Shown here: positions 39,414-48,007 of the stretch, piece after piece
How the letters are laid out: the number at the start of each line of letters is the position of its first letter
Position numbering within the stretch: position 1 is the first letter of the stretch
Origin: Picocystis sp. L7
Lineage: Eukaryota > Chlorophyta > Picocystophyceae > Picocystales > Picocystaceae
Direction: 5' to 3'
NCBI GenBank assembly: GCA_020975725.1
Contig: QXJR01000008.1
Location: 558,001-622,000, forward strand
DNA: 64,000 bases
The notes under the pieces: model-generated
What the model saw: the letters and a program-made list of their open reading frames with translations, nothing else
What the model was told of the DNA's origin: nothing
The model's database searches: none
Program-made: the position numbers and the translations under genes

Positions 39414-39896
39414 TCAGTCCAGCTGATCGATGCATTCGAGCTCTTCCAAGTTATGTTCGACGATCTGATTCGTGTCGTCGAATCGAAACTTTCCTCTGAA
39501 TCGTTTTCCTGCCAGGAACAGTGGGTACCAGTGCTTGTCATCGGGCCACATGCAGTCGTACGGGATGTCCGCAGTATGGAACCATCGGGGTCTCATCTCC
39601 TCCGTTTCATTCGGCTCGCCAATCAGATCCTTCCCCTGAAATACGTGCACCCTCCAAGGCACAGGTTGGTCGTTGAAGACGAATGTGATTTCTCCCACGA
39701 CTTCCATGGTTCTGACGTCCACTTCGGCTTCTTCCCGCAGCTCTCGGTGTGCAGCTTGGCGTATCCCTTCCTCTGGTTCCACTTTTCCACCGAATCCGTT
39801 CCAATACCCGGTTCCAAACCCGCGTTTCTTCATGCCCAGAAGGACGCGGTTCCCTTCTCTTGGAAGAACGAGCGTGTACACGCGTGGATTAGCCAT
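39414..39896 (-). CDS. MTH1-like Nudix hydrolase (8-oxo-dGTPase type)
   Basis: A 160-aa Nudix protein starting MANPRVYTLVLPREGNRVLL. The Nudix box is GGKVEPEEGIRQAAHREL followed by REEAEV (G-x5-E-x7-R-E-x2-E-E; the usual glycine after EE is Ala). The pattern KKRGFGTGYWNGFGGKVE before it, and WHTADIPYDCMWPDDKHWYPL after it, are those of MTH1/NUDT1. MTH1 hydrolyses oxidised purine nucleotides such as 8-oxo-dGTP to keep them out of DNA; the MWPDD segment holds the Asp pair that reads the modified base in human MTH1. The ATG is the first in frame. Divergent, 283 bp from the ABC1 kinase start. Confidence 0.92.
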   Translation of the reverse strand: MANPRVYTLVLPREGNRVLLGMKKRGFGTGYWNGFGGKVEPEEGIRQAAHRELREEAEVDVRTMEVVGEITFVFNDQPVPWRVHVFQGKDLIGEPNETEEMRPRWFHTADIPYDCMWPDDKHWYPLFLAGKRFRGKFRFDDTNQIVEHNLEELECIDQLD

Positions 39897-40179
39897 GATT
39901 CGTCCTGCACGCGAATGGTTCACTTGTGCTGTCACCTACTCCCTCTCGTGGACCGTCGGAGACCGTCGATGGACCGTGAAGACCGTCGGTCCTCCATTCC
40001 CCTTCCTACAGCTGGCCACGTGGTCGTGAGGTATTTCCACGAATGGACCCAGGGACGTGACCGGACGATAGGGCAGATCCTTCGGGTTCGAAACCGGACT
40101 TGTTCCCCTTTCACACCCGCTTTCTCCCTCCTTTCGCGACACCAGATCGACGTGGTGGTGGACGACGAAGGCGCTGGTT

Positions 40180-42516
40180 ATGGCGACCGTCTCCAAATGC
40201 ACGTCGCACGGGCGACACGTGCGCTGGAGGAAGGCGTCCAGCGTTCGAAGACGTACCTGGAGATCACATGCAGCGGTCGGAGGCGTCGATTTGGATCCTG
40301 CGATGGCCAGGGAAGCCCTGCGTTGGGCCTCCGAAACTGCAGGACACGTGGCCGAAGTGCTGGTGCGCACGCACTCGAACGTGTCGTCCGGCACCGCAGA
40401 CGATGCTGCACTGCTTTTCTGGACAGTAGGTGCTGCAGCAGCACTGCAGAGCGCCAAGTCAAACGTTGGAAAAGACGCAGGAGGAGAACTGCGATTGCCA
40501 GAACGGTACGACCCTGAAGCTAGTGCTGCATACTTTGCCAGGAAGCCCGTGCTTGTGCTTACGAGAGCATTGATGCTTGGAGTAGAGGCAGCCGGATTTC
40601 TGCTGCAGCTCTGGGTGGATGAAAATGTTGCAAGGGATCAGAGTGAGACCACAGAGAGACTCCGGGCCAAGCAGTGCAGGGAGCTGGCAGTGCGTTGTGG
40701 GCCTACATACGTCAAGGTCTGCCAAGCCTTGTCCATTCGATCCGATCTGCTACGACCAGCATATTTGGAAGCTTTTGCAGGATTGCAGGACGATTGCCCT
40801 CCCTTTCCCACGCCACTGGCACGGGCTATCATGGACAAGGAACTTCAGGAGGCGGGTCAAGGAACGCTAGAACAGGTGTTCCGCACCATCTCCGAGGAAC
40901 CAATCGCAGCAGCTTCGCTGGGTCAAGTGTACAAGGCTACGCTTAAGGACAGTGGTAAAACTGTTGCAGTCAAGGTGCAACGGCCAGACGTCTTGGAAAG
41001 CATCTGCTTGGATCTGCACTTACTTCGGATGATCTTGCCAATTTGGAGAGAGAAGCGGCGGATAAACACGGACTTGGTGGGATTGGTCGATGAGTGGGCC
41101 CTTCGTTTTGTGGACGAACTCAACTACTCAAAGGAAGCCAAGAATGCAACCGCTTTCTCAGCAGCAATCAAACAAAGGGAGCTGAATGCTGTCACGGTGG
41201 CAGAGGTGGTCGAGCCGTATTCTACGAAAAAGATGCTAACCACGGAGTGGATTGATGGTAAGCGACTCGATAGGTCGACGGAGCCAGATGTGCCAAAGCT
41301 TTGCGGTGCGGCCCTGAATTGCTACCTGCTTATGCTCTTAGACACGGGGGTCCTGCACAGCGATCCCCACCCTGGAAATTTAATGCGTACATCAGATGGC
41401 CGCCTCTGCATATTGGATTGGGGGCTAGTTACTGAAGTGACAGAAGAGCAACAGTATGCCATTATAAATTACATAGTGCATCTTGTTAGCGGAAACTACG
41501 AGTCTGTTCCAAGGGACTTGGTCAAACTTGGCTTTATACCAGAAGGGAAGGAGAAGCAAACAGAGGACGAAGGGGTCGTAGGCACGCTCTCAAATGTCTT
41601 TCGTCAGCTTGCTGCAGGAGGAGGAGCTAAGAAACTCAACGTGGAGCAGGTTGCCTCGGAAATGAGGGGATTAGTAGACTCCTACGGCAATATCTTTCGG
41701 ATCCCATCATACTTTGCGTACATACTTCGTACGTTTACCATCTTGGAAGGAATTGGCCTGCAGAGAGATCCAGACTATACAATTGTGCAGGAATGCTACC
41801 CCTACCTTGCCCGAAGACTCTTCACAGACGACGACCCACGAGCGAAGGCCGCTTTGCAGGAAATGCTGTACCAAAATGGGCGATTCAATGCAAAGCGGCT
41901 TAGAAGACTTGCAGGTGAGTTTCAAAGCTTCACTGAGACAACCATGTCTGGTGAGGAACTTGCAAGGGCGAACAGAAAGGAAATCCTCCTTAGCCCCGCA
42001 ACAAAGGAATTGTTGTCGATTCTTCTGGACACGAAAGGTAATTTCCTACAGGAAACTTTACTGGATGAGCTTGTCGCAGTCATGGATGCTTTCGGAAAAG
42101 AATCGGTGTTGCGTGTTGGACGCAGCCCGGCGGGGCAACTTGCTGCGGGTATGCTGCAAAGATTCGAAGTGACAGGCCCTTTGCAGCCCCTCTTTGCACC
42201 TATCTTGTTGCCAGGACAAGTGGCAGCATCCTTTGTCAAGTTTGACGAGAGAGACGAAGCCGCACTTGAGACTGGCCAAGCCATGTACGAGCTGTTGGAA
42301 CCTACATTGCTAAAAGCATTGGAAACTAATGATGTCCAATCGCTTTCCATAGATAGGCTTGAGAGATTTGTCGAAAGCGTGCCAGAGTTGTCTGAGTATG
42401 TGCCGGGGCTGAATGCGATTGTACTACGTTTCAACCAGAAACTTTTCTCGAAGCTCTGGCAAAGAGCAACTGGTAGCATGGCTGAACTTCAGAAGTATGG
42501 CACCCCCGCCAAATAA
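40180..42516 (+). CDS. ABC1/UbiB-family atypical kinase, plastid type
   Basis: A 778-aa protein with a basic N-terminal leader suggestive of plastid targeting. The ABC1 core spans ~160-480: the KxGQ-like motif appears as CGPTYVKVCQALSIRSDLL (Cys for the usual Gly), the Ala-rich nucleotide loop as EPIAAASLGQVYKATL, the VAIK-like lysine as VAVKVQRPDVL, then VDELNYSKEAKNA, the catalytic LHSDPHPGNLM and the metal site LCILDWGLVTEV. Plastid ABC1Ks sit on plastoglobules and thylakoids and regulate prenylquinone metabolism. The long C-terminal extension (~300 aa, with an ILLPGQVAASFVKF segment) is usual for ABC1K1/K3-type members. Which subfamily is not resolved. Tail-to-tail with CNNM, 66 bp apart. 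Confidence 0.93.
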   Translation: MATVSKCTSHGRHVRWRKASSVRRRTWRSHAAVGGVDLDPAMAREALRWASETAGHVAEVLVRTHSNVSSGTADDAALLFWTVGAAAALQSAKSNVGKDAGGELRLPERYDPEASAAYFARKPVLVLTRALMLGVEAAGFLLQLWVDENVARDQSETTERLRAKQCRELAVRCGPTYVKVCQALSIRSDLLRPAYLEAFAGLQDDCPPFPTPLARAIMDKELQEAGQGTLEQVFRTISEEPIAAASLGQVYKATLKDSGKTVAVKVQRPDVLESICLDLHLLRMILPIWREKRRINTDLVGLVDEWALRFVDELNYSKEAKNATAFSAAIKQRELNAVTVAEVVEPYSTKKMLTTEWIDGKRLDRSTEPDVPKLCGAALNCYLLMLLDTGVLHSDPHPGNLMRTSDGRLCILDWGLVTEVTEEQQYAIINYIVHLVSGNYESVPRDLVKLGFIPEGKEKQTEDEGVVGTLSNVFRQLAAGGGAKKLNVEQVASEMRGLVDSYGNIFRIPSYFAYILRTFTILEGIGLQRDPDYTIVQECYPYLARRLFTDDDPRAKAALQEMLYQNGRFNAKRLRRLAGEFQSFTETTMSGEELARANRKEILLSPATKELLSILLDTKGNFLQETLLDELVAVMDAFGKESVLRVGRSPAGQLAAGMLQRFEVTGPLQPLFAPILLPGQVAASFVKFDERDEAALETGQAMYELLEPTLLKALETNDVQSLSIDRLERFVESVPELSEYVPGLNAIVLRFNQKLFSKLWQRATGSMAELQKYGTPAK

Positions 42517-42582
42517 GCAAGCGGAGAGGATGGGGATTTTTTTCCCATGCAGTTTGCTGGAAACACCGAACAGTCGAAAACT

Positions 42583-44415
42583 TCAGTTCACGGGGGGCCT
42601 TTGTGGATTTTCTACATCAAAAGCACCTGTTCTGTGGTCCTCCACTGTGCGGTGTGTGCCATCATGGGCAGGATCTGCCCTGGGGGATCGACGGGGACCA
42701 TCTGTCAGGCGTGAGGAAAGAACGTTTAAGGCTGCCTCATACTGCGACTTGCTTATTCTCACTAGACGGCAAGAACCGATCGGATAGGCGCAGAAGTCAG
42801 GTAGGTATCGTGGTTGAGTAAGTGCCTTGTTTCCGAGGACGCTCCATGGGCCTAGTTCCAGCTCGAATTCCTCTCCTCCTGCAACAATGAGGACCTTACC
42901 CTGAAGAACTAGTGTAAAAAGTTCACTTGGGACACCGCGCTGGTAAATTGGTTCATCTAATTCGCCAACAGAGTTCCCGCCCAGGCCACCCTCTGTTTGG
43001 CTGCCATGTTTCTGATCCACAACTTCCACTTTTTCAACATCGGACGTAAAAATCAATCGCTTCAAGATTGCCTCCGCGGGCCTAAAAGAGTAGAACTCGC
43101 GGACATTGTTCGACAAATACGAACAGATGGCATGTATCTCCTCTTTTGTCAATTCCCTCATGATCTTGATCTTATGATCAAATAGCTGCAGGAAGGCAGC
43201 AATGTCTCTGTGCCTATCTCTCCGCTGTACTAGTGTCCCAATGTTCATGTCCTCGTAATGATCCGTCTCGTCCACGATCTCCCCCTGGATGAGTTCCTCA
43301 AGCACGTCTTCCAAAGTTATGATACCCGTGGTTTGCTTGCCTTCTTTCCCGTCTGGATCAAGGTATGTCCGGTACACAAGTAAAAGATGCATCATTCTCT
43401 CTCTGAATGTGTTGAAAACCACATCCAATCGTGTACTTTGCTCAACGAATTCAGCATTTCTACCTCGGAAGTTGAGAATTGTTTCCAGTTCCAACTCATC
43501 GTCTGGATCAACCATGATCAGGTCCTTCACAAACAGTACCGCTACGAAGTTGTTGGGATCTCCTTCGTAGACTGGCACGCGGGTGAAACCAGAGCGGTAT
43601 ATTTCCATCATTGTCTCAAAGTCAAGTTTTCGATTCAAGGGCAACATGAACACTTTGTCGATGGTGGTCATTACCTCTCTGACCGTCTTGCCTTTGAAGG
43701 AGAGTGCCCCTTGAAGGAGCATGTGATCCGCACGTGTCAGGCCAGATTCTTGGGCGGCTTGTGGGTTCTCCACGTGAATGGTGATCAGACGCTTCAGTTC
43801 TTCTTGTGAGTACACTGTGCCAATGTCATCTCCGAGCATGTAGTCAAGGATTTTGGCCACAGGCCATACAATGGGAAAGAAGATCAGCATGAAGAACTTC
43901 ACCATCCATAGGGTTGCGCTGCCAATCATGAGCCCGTGTCTCGAGCAGATAGCTTGTGGGATGATTTCTCCGAAGATAAGGATGAGTCCCGTGGAAGCCA
44001 CGAGTCCAATCACTCCTGTGGTCACGTCACTGAGCAGGATGGACACGGCTGCGTTCACGAGTGTGTTTCCCAGCAGCAGGGTGCAGAGCAGTCGGTTTCC
44101 CGTCTTTCGCACCGGCATGATTTTCTTGGCGTACTGCTTTTCTCGTTCGTCTCCACCTTCGGCCAGGATCTGCAGACCTACGTTGTCCAGGGACATGAGT
44201 CCGAGCGTGAGTCCCGAGAACAGCGCCGAGAACACCACCAGTGCGGCTGCGATCAGCAGCGACGCCCATATCGGCAGTCCACCTGTGTCTTCGGCGATGC
44301 AGGTCCCACCGTCCACGCAGCACTCGTCCACGCAGTCGGCGTACGCGTCGGTGTCGGGACCTCCAGCGTCTTGGCACCGTTTCAGGCAGTTCTGCAGCAG
44401 CGTCGTGGCGCCCAT
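42583..44415 (-). CDS. CNNM/CorC-family magnesium transporter
   Basis: A 610-aa membrane protein. The start at MGATTLLQNCLKRCQDAGGP gives a Cys-rich lumenal stretch (CVDECCVDGGTC) before the DUF21 transmembrane domain: FSALFSGLTLGLMSLDNVGL, TLLLGNTLVNAAVSILLSDV, FGEIIPQAICSRHGL. Then come the CBS pair (VREVMTTIDKVFMLPLN, YRSGFTRVPVYEGDPNNFVA, TTGIITLEDVLEELIQGEIV) and a cyclic-nucleotide-binding-like domain (IYQRGVPSELFTLVLQGKV). This is the full CNNM order. The family moves magnesium, with the Pro-containing LPLN loop as in animals. The reading frame stays open far upstream of the chosen start, but that sequence looks non-coding; an ATG at MISMKGREE slightly upstream is possible. Divergent from P4H. 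Confidence 0.92.
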   Translation of the reverse strand: MGATTLLQNCLKRCQDAGGPDTDAYADCVDECCVDGGTCIAEDTGGLPIWASLLIAAALVVFSALFSGLTLGLMSLDNVGLQILAEGGDEREKQYAKKIMPVRKTGNRLLCTLLLGNTLVNAAVSILLSDVTTGVIGLVASTGLILIFGEIIPQAICSRHGLMIGSATLWMVKFFMLIFFPIVWPVAKILDYMLGDDIGTVYSQEELKRLITIHVENPQAAQESGLTRADHMLLQGALSFKGKTVREVMTTIDKVFMLPLNRKLDFETMMEIYRSGFTRVPVYEGDPNNFVAVLFVKDLIMVDPDDELELETILNFRGRNAEFVEQSTRLDVVFNTFRERMMHLLLVYRTYLDPDGKEGKQTTGIITLEDVLEELIQGEIVDETDHYEDMNIGTLVQRRDRHRDIAAFLQLFDHKIKIMRELTKEEIHAICSYLSNNVREFYSFRPAEAILKRLIFTSDVEKVEVVDQKHGSQTEGGLGGNSVGELDEPIYQRGVPSELFTLVLQGKVLIVAGGEEFELELGPWSVLGNKALTQPRYLPDFCAYPIGSCRLVRISKSQYEAALNVLSSRLTDGPRRSPRADPAHDGTHRTVEDHRTGAFDVENPQRPPVN

Positions 44416-45216
44416 GCAACGCTTTCGGAGCAGAGCACGGCGCCAGCAGGTCCGCCGACGTCTTCGCACTTCCCCTTTCGTCGCCGACGAATGGGACGAC
44501 CGTTCGCATTTCCCATCGACACCTTTCCCGGTTTGATCGATCTCTTCTCGCCCTTTCATCGAGATCATCCCCATGGATCTCGATCCGAGGGTCCATGGAG
44601 ACCCCCCTTCGGAGAAGATTCTCCCTCCCACCCTCACCTCACCCCATTCAACCCTCCTTTCAGCTTTGGGTTTGAAGCCGTCGGTTTCGGGTCGAACCGA
44701 TGGGGTTGTTGGGGAAGGTACGCCTTCGTTTCGAACGTGGAACCAACCGACACGTCTCGCACCGACGGGATGGACATGGCCATGGAACGGCGAGGAAGCG
44801 TCGCGAAGGATCCGCGTGGAGGATCCCGCATCGTCGGAAAGTCGTGGAAGGAGGTTCCGAGAGGGAAGGTGCAGGGTTGGGACGAAACGGGAACCACCAC
44901 GGATCGTGTGGCGAGACGACACGCACACCGACGTCGGAAAGCGTCCACCGTCGACCTTTCCGTGCGCAACGAGTCGAGGCTGGTTCCCTCGAACGCCTCC
45001 TTCGACGCGTCCGGCGATCCGACGCGTCGAGGGAATCCGTCCACGCGCCTTGACCAAGGGAAAACGACGTCCCACCCCTCCATCTGCGACACTCGTCGAC
45101 CTTCGTCGCCTTCGCCGAGCGCCGTCGCGGCGCGTCCTTGTTCCCCTCGGCGCACGTCCGAACGCCACGCCTGGCCCGCTCTCGCCTGAGCACGATCCCT
45201 CTCGTTGGCCTTCGCC
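44416..45216. other. Divergent GC-rich region, stop-poor
   Basis: 800 bp between CNNM and P4H starts. Frames are open throughout on both strands, with many TCGA/CGTCG words and no stop-rich segment. No separate gene recognised. Confidence 0.5.
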
Positions 45217-46164
45217 ATGCTTCGTGCGGCGTGGTGGGCGATAGGCGGGATGGCGATGGCGAAGGCGGCGTCCGCCGACGATTCGCGGCTCATCGGATGG
45301 TCGGAGAAGCCCGGCATCGCGAACAAAGACGATGGAGGAGGCGTTTCGACGGCCCACGCCGACGTGACGCTCCTGTCGTGGCAGCCGAGGACGTTCTTGT
45401 ACCATGGCCTCCTGGACGAGCGCGAATGCGAGCACCTGAAGCAGTTGGCCGAACACAAGCTGGAACGTTCGACGGTGTTGGGAAGAGAAGGACAAGGCGT
45501 GACCACGAACCATCGCACCTCGGAAGGGATGTTCCTGCGCGCTCGAGGACAGGACCAAGTCGTGGAAGGAGTGGAAAGGAAAATGGCGGTGCTGGCCAGG
45601 ATTCCACCCGAACAAGGAGAGCTCCTGCAAATCCTCCATTACGGGCCTTCCCAGGAGTACAAAGCACACATGGATCAAGTCAAACATGGAGACAACGGAG
45701 GCTTGCGAGCGGCCACCGTCCTCGCGTACTTGAACGATGTGGAATGGGGAGGTGAGACCGTCTTCCCCAATGGCGTGCCCGCAGAAGGAATCCCACACCC
45801 ATCGCAACGAACGGATTTGTCCGAATGCGCGCAGAAGGCTGGACTGGCCATCAAACCCAAGAGAGGGGATGCGTTGCTGTTCTACGGATTGGACCTGCAC
45901 GGAAACGTAGACCACAAGGCTGTCCATGCGGGATGTCCGGTCCTGCGCGGAGAGAAATGGACCGCCACCAAATGGATGCACCAATCCAAGTTCGAAGCTG
46001 GGCCGCCGCTCAAGTGCAATCCACCTGGTGTGTGCAAGGACTTGAATCCGAGCTGTGCGGCTTGGGCTGCTGCCGGGGAATGCCAGAGAAATCCGAATTA
46101 CATGCGGGGCGAAAAGACCATGCAGGACTGTGGACAGTGCGTCAAGAGTTGCCATGTGTGCTGA
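45217..46164 (+). CDS. Prolyl 4-hydroxylase with C-terminal ShK domain
   Basis: A 315-aa secretory-pathway 2-oxoglutarate/Fe(II) dioxygenase. The N terminus MLRAAWWAIGGMAMAKAASA is a signal peptide or anchor. The catalytic domain has the iron ligands H-x-D in QEYKAHMDQVKHG and the distal His in LHGNVDHKAVHAGCPVLRGE, with the 2-oxoglutarate lysine in GEKWTATKWMHQ. Other family landmarks: TFLYHGLLDERECEHL and VLAYLNDVEWGGETVFP. The last ~40 residues form a six-cysteine ShK domain (CKDLNPSCAAWAAAGECQRN ... CGQCVKSCHVC). This layout is that of plant and green-algal P4Hs that modify cell-wall hydroxyproline-rich glycoproteins. The start is the first true ATG. Confidence 0.95.
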   Translation: MLRAAWWAIGGMAMAKAASADDSRLIGWSEKPGIANKDDGGGVSTAHADVTLLSWQPRTFLYHGLLDERECEHLKQLAEHKLERSTVLGREGQGVTTNHRTSEGMFLRARGQDQVVEGVERKMAVLARIPPEQGELLQILHYGPSQEYKAHMDQVKHGDNGGLRAATVLAYLNDVEWGGETVFPNGVPAEGIPHPSQRTDLSECAQKAGLAIKPKRGDALLFYGLDLHGNVDHKAVHAGCPVLRGEKWTATKWMHQSKFEAGPPLKCNPPGVCKDLNPSCAAWAAAGECQRNPNYMRGEKTMQDCGQCVKSCHVC

Positions 46165-46314
46165 TGCATCCCATTCAATGGCTGGCCATTCCCATGCGCA
46201 TCCAATTGCAGCAGGCGTCCACCTTGGATCATGCTCGTTCGCTGACCCGCCTTCTCCATCCTTGTCACACGAGTTTGCACCCATCCTCCACGTGGGCATC
46301 GTTCACACATCTCC

Positions 46315-47592
46315 ATGGTGCCATCCAATTTCACTTGTCCTGGATCCATCGGGCTGGTGGAACCGACACCAACCATGCCGACGGCGCCGTCGTCGACGAC
46401 CACGATCATGCGCAGCTCGGCGGGAACGAATGCTTCCAGTTCGCAACGCATCCATGCGATGGACTACAAGGAGCTGCTGGAACGAAGGCGGAGAGGGACG
46501 TGTCCAGCGCTCTTCCTGGCGCCCATGGAAGGCTTGGGCGACCGACGGTTTCGAAGAGCCTTCGAACGCAGCATCGGCGGCTTCGACGAAGCCTGCACGG
46601 AATTCATTCGCGTTCCAGGCAAGGTGGAGAATCCGGAGAGGATGGCCATGGGACTCGCCAAGGCCTACGACAGGAACGAGCTCGTGCAAGGGACTCCCAT
46701 CGCAGCCCAACTGATGGGCTCCAATCCGGAGTTTCTTGCCTTGGTGGCCACGTTGTTGTGTGAGAGAGGTGCACCTAGAATCGACCTGAATTGTGGATGC
46801 CCAGCAAACAAAGTCACGGGCAATGGAGCTGGTTCCACGCTGCTGAAGGCGCCAGAGCACCTCAACCGCTGCGCAAATGCCATTGCCGCTGCCATCCGAG
46901 ATGCGGGCACGGGCACCATCATGACGGTGAAGATGAGGAGCGGCTTCGACGATGCCAGTTTGCTTGTGGACAACCTCCTGGCCGCGCAAGAGGCAGGGGC
47001 CGAGTTTTTGACCCTGCACCCACGGACAAAAGCAGATGGATACAGGGTCCGGGCGAAATGGGAGCACATTGGCGTGGCCAAAGACGTGCTACGCATACCG
47101 GTGGTAGGAAACGGGGATGTCATCAGCGTCGCTGCTGCGCAGAGCATCCTCGCGGAGACGGGCTGCGACGGCATCATGATTGGTCGTGGTGCGGTTCAAG
47201 ATCCTTTCCTGTTCCATCGCTGCCGTTGTGCCTTGGGAGACGGGAACCCTGCAGTTTTCGCTCGTGAGGCGGAGGACATATGCAGGTTCGTCCAGTGTTT
47301 TGCGGAGGAAATCCAAGGGATGGCTCAGGAGCATCGTGGACGCAGGCGTTCGTGCAGCACTTCTGCGAGGCTGAACGAAGGCAAGATGAACAGCTTGAAG
47401 CAGGTTTGCAAGTACCTATTCACACAGAACCCGGCGATGCAAGCGGGTCTGTCCCCCCTTCTTCGCACCTGTCCACACTCGTGCACCTTCGAGGTGTTCC
47501 TGGAGCGCGTGTTGGAAGAGATCCGTACCCGTTGGACGCCTGGCGGTCTGCAAACGGACGTTCAAGTGGACCACTTCAGCTACAAGCACTGA
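46315..47592 (+). CDS. tRNA-dihydrouridine synthase
   Basis: A 425-aa flavoenzyme reducing uridine to dihydrouridine in the tRNA D-loop. After a Ser/Thr-rich, possibly targeting N terminus (an internal start at MDYKELLERRRRG, 46459, would remove it) come ALFLAPMEGLGDRRFRRAFE (FMN-binding strand), then the catalytic cysteine region IDLNCGCPANKVTGNGAG, FLTLHPRTKADGYRVRAKWE, PVVGNGDVISV and GIMIGRGAVQDPFLF. The sequence is nearer to bacterial DusC-like/plant plastid members than to Dus1-4. A selenocysteine tRNA gene starts 126 bp downstream on the same strand. Good match over the whole barrel. Confidence 0.92.
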   Translation: MVPSNFTCPGSIGLVEPTPTMPTAPSSTTTIMRSSAGTNASSSQRIHAMDYKELLERRRRGTCPALFLAPMEGLGDRRFRRAFERSIGGFDEACTEFIRVPGKVENPERMAMGLAKAYDRNELVQGTPIAAQLMGSNPEFLALVATLLCERGAPRIDLNCGCPANKVTGNGAGSTLLKAPEHLNRCANAIAAAIRDAGTGTIMTVKMRSGFDDASLLVDNLLAAQEAGAEFLTLHPRTKADGYRVRAKWEHIGVAKDVLRIPVVGNGDVISVAAAQSILAETGCDGIMIGRGAVQDPFLFHRCRCALGDGNPAVFAREAEDICRFVQCFAEEIQGMAQEHRGRRRSCSTSARLNEGKMNSLKQVCKYLFTQNPAMQAGLSPLLRTCPHSCTFEVFLERVLEEIRTRWTPGGLQTDVQVDHFSYKH

Positions 47593-47650
47593 CATTCGCC
47601 TCCAGCGCGTGGCCTTGGCGGCACCTCGCCATGGCCAGCTGCTTTCCAGG

Positions 47651-47694
47651 GTCCCACCACCGGTTTCTGAGGTGTTCTGGGGTCGCATACATAA
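47651..47694 (+). promoter_or_regulatory. Candidate USE + TATA promoter of the selenocysteine tRNA gene
   Basis: GTCCCACCACC at 47651-47661 agrees at 8 of 11 positions with the plant snRNA upstream sequence element RTCCCACATCG. CATACATAA at 47686-47694 is TATA-like and about 30 bp before the tRNA start. The 24-bp spacing between them is the spacing known for RNA polymerase III-type plant snRNA promoters such as U6. Matches were judged by eye, and the GTCCCAC core also occurs by chance inside genes elsewhere in the window, so this is a hypothesis. Confidence 0.45.
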
Positions 47695-47718
47695 CCCATC
47701 GATGCACGTGGACTCGTT

Positions 47719-47805
47719 GCCGGACTGAACTTGAGTGGTCTTGGGTGCGGGCTTCAAACCCGTAGACGCCTGACGGCGTAGAGGTTCGATTCCTCCTGGC
47801 CGGCG
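47719..47805 (+). tRNA. tRNA-Sec (anticodon TCA)
   Basis: An 87-nt tRNA including the discriminator G at 47805. The acceptor pairs GCCGGACTG (47719-47727) with CTGGCCGGC (47796-47804), nine positions with two internal mismatches. The D arm is CTTGAG/CTTGGG, six pairs with a TGGT loop. The anticodon arm is GCGGG-CTTCAAA-CCCGT with anticodon TCA at 47754-47756. The variable arm is long, ACGCC-TGAC-GGCGT (47766-47779). The T arm is GAGG-TTCGATT-CCTC. The 9+4 acceptor/T architecture, six-pair D stem and long variable arm are the hallmarks of eukaryotic selenocysteine tRNA. No run of four T is present in the 200 bp downstream, which is odd for a polymerase III transcript. Confidence 0.95.
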
Positions 47806-48007
47806 AAGCACGTGAACGTGTTGCAAAGGGAAGGCACACGTGGTGCAGGTAGTCAAGTTTGGGCGCGAGGCGAGGATGGGATAGGGAACGGGATTGGAGA
47901 GAACTCGACTGGTGCATTGCAACGGCATTGGAATGCATCATCATGGCGTTGGTGTGGAGGTTGCATCGACACACGTTCGTCGTGTGCGTGGGATGGATCC
48001 CTCCACC

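Noticed and set aside
44416-46299. A 1,238-codon minus-strand frame making CNNM twice its usual length
   Set aside because: The extra part overlaps the P4H gene on the other strand and reads like GC-rich non-coding sequence; the CNNM domain order is complete from 44415.
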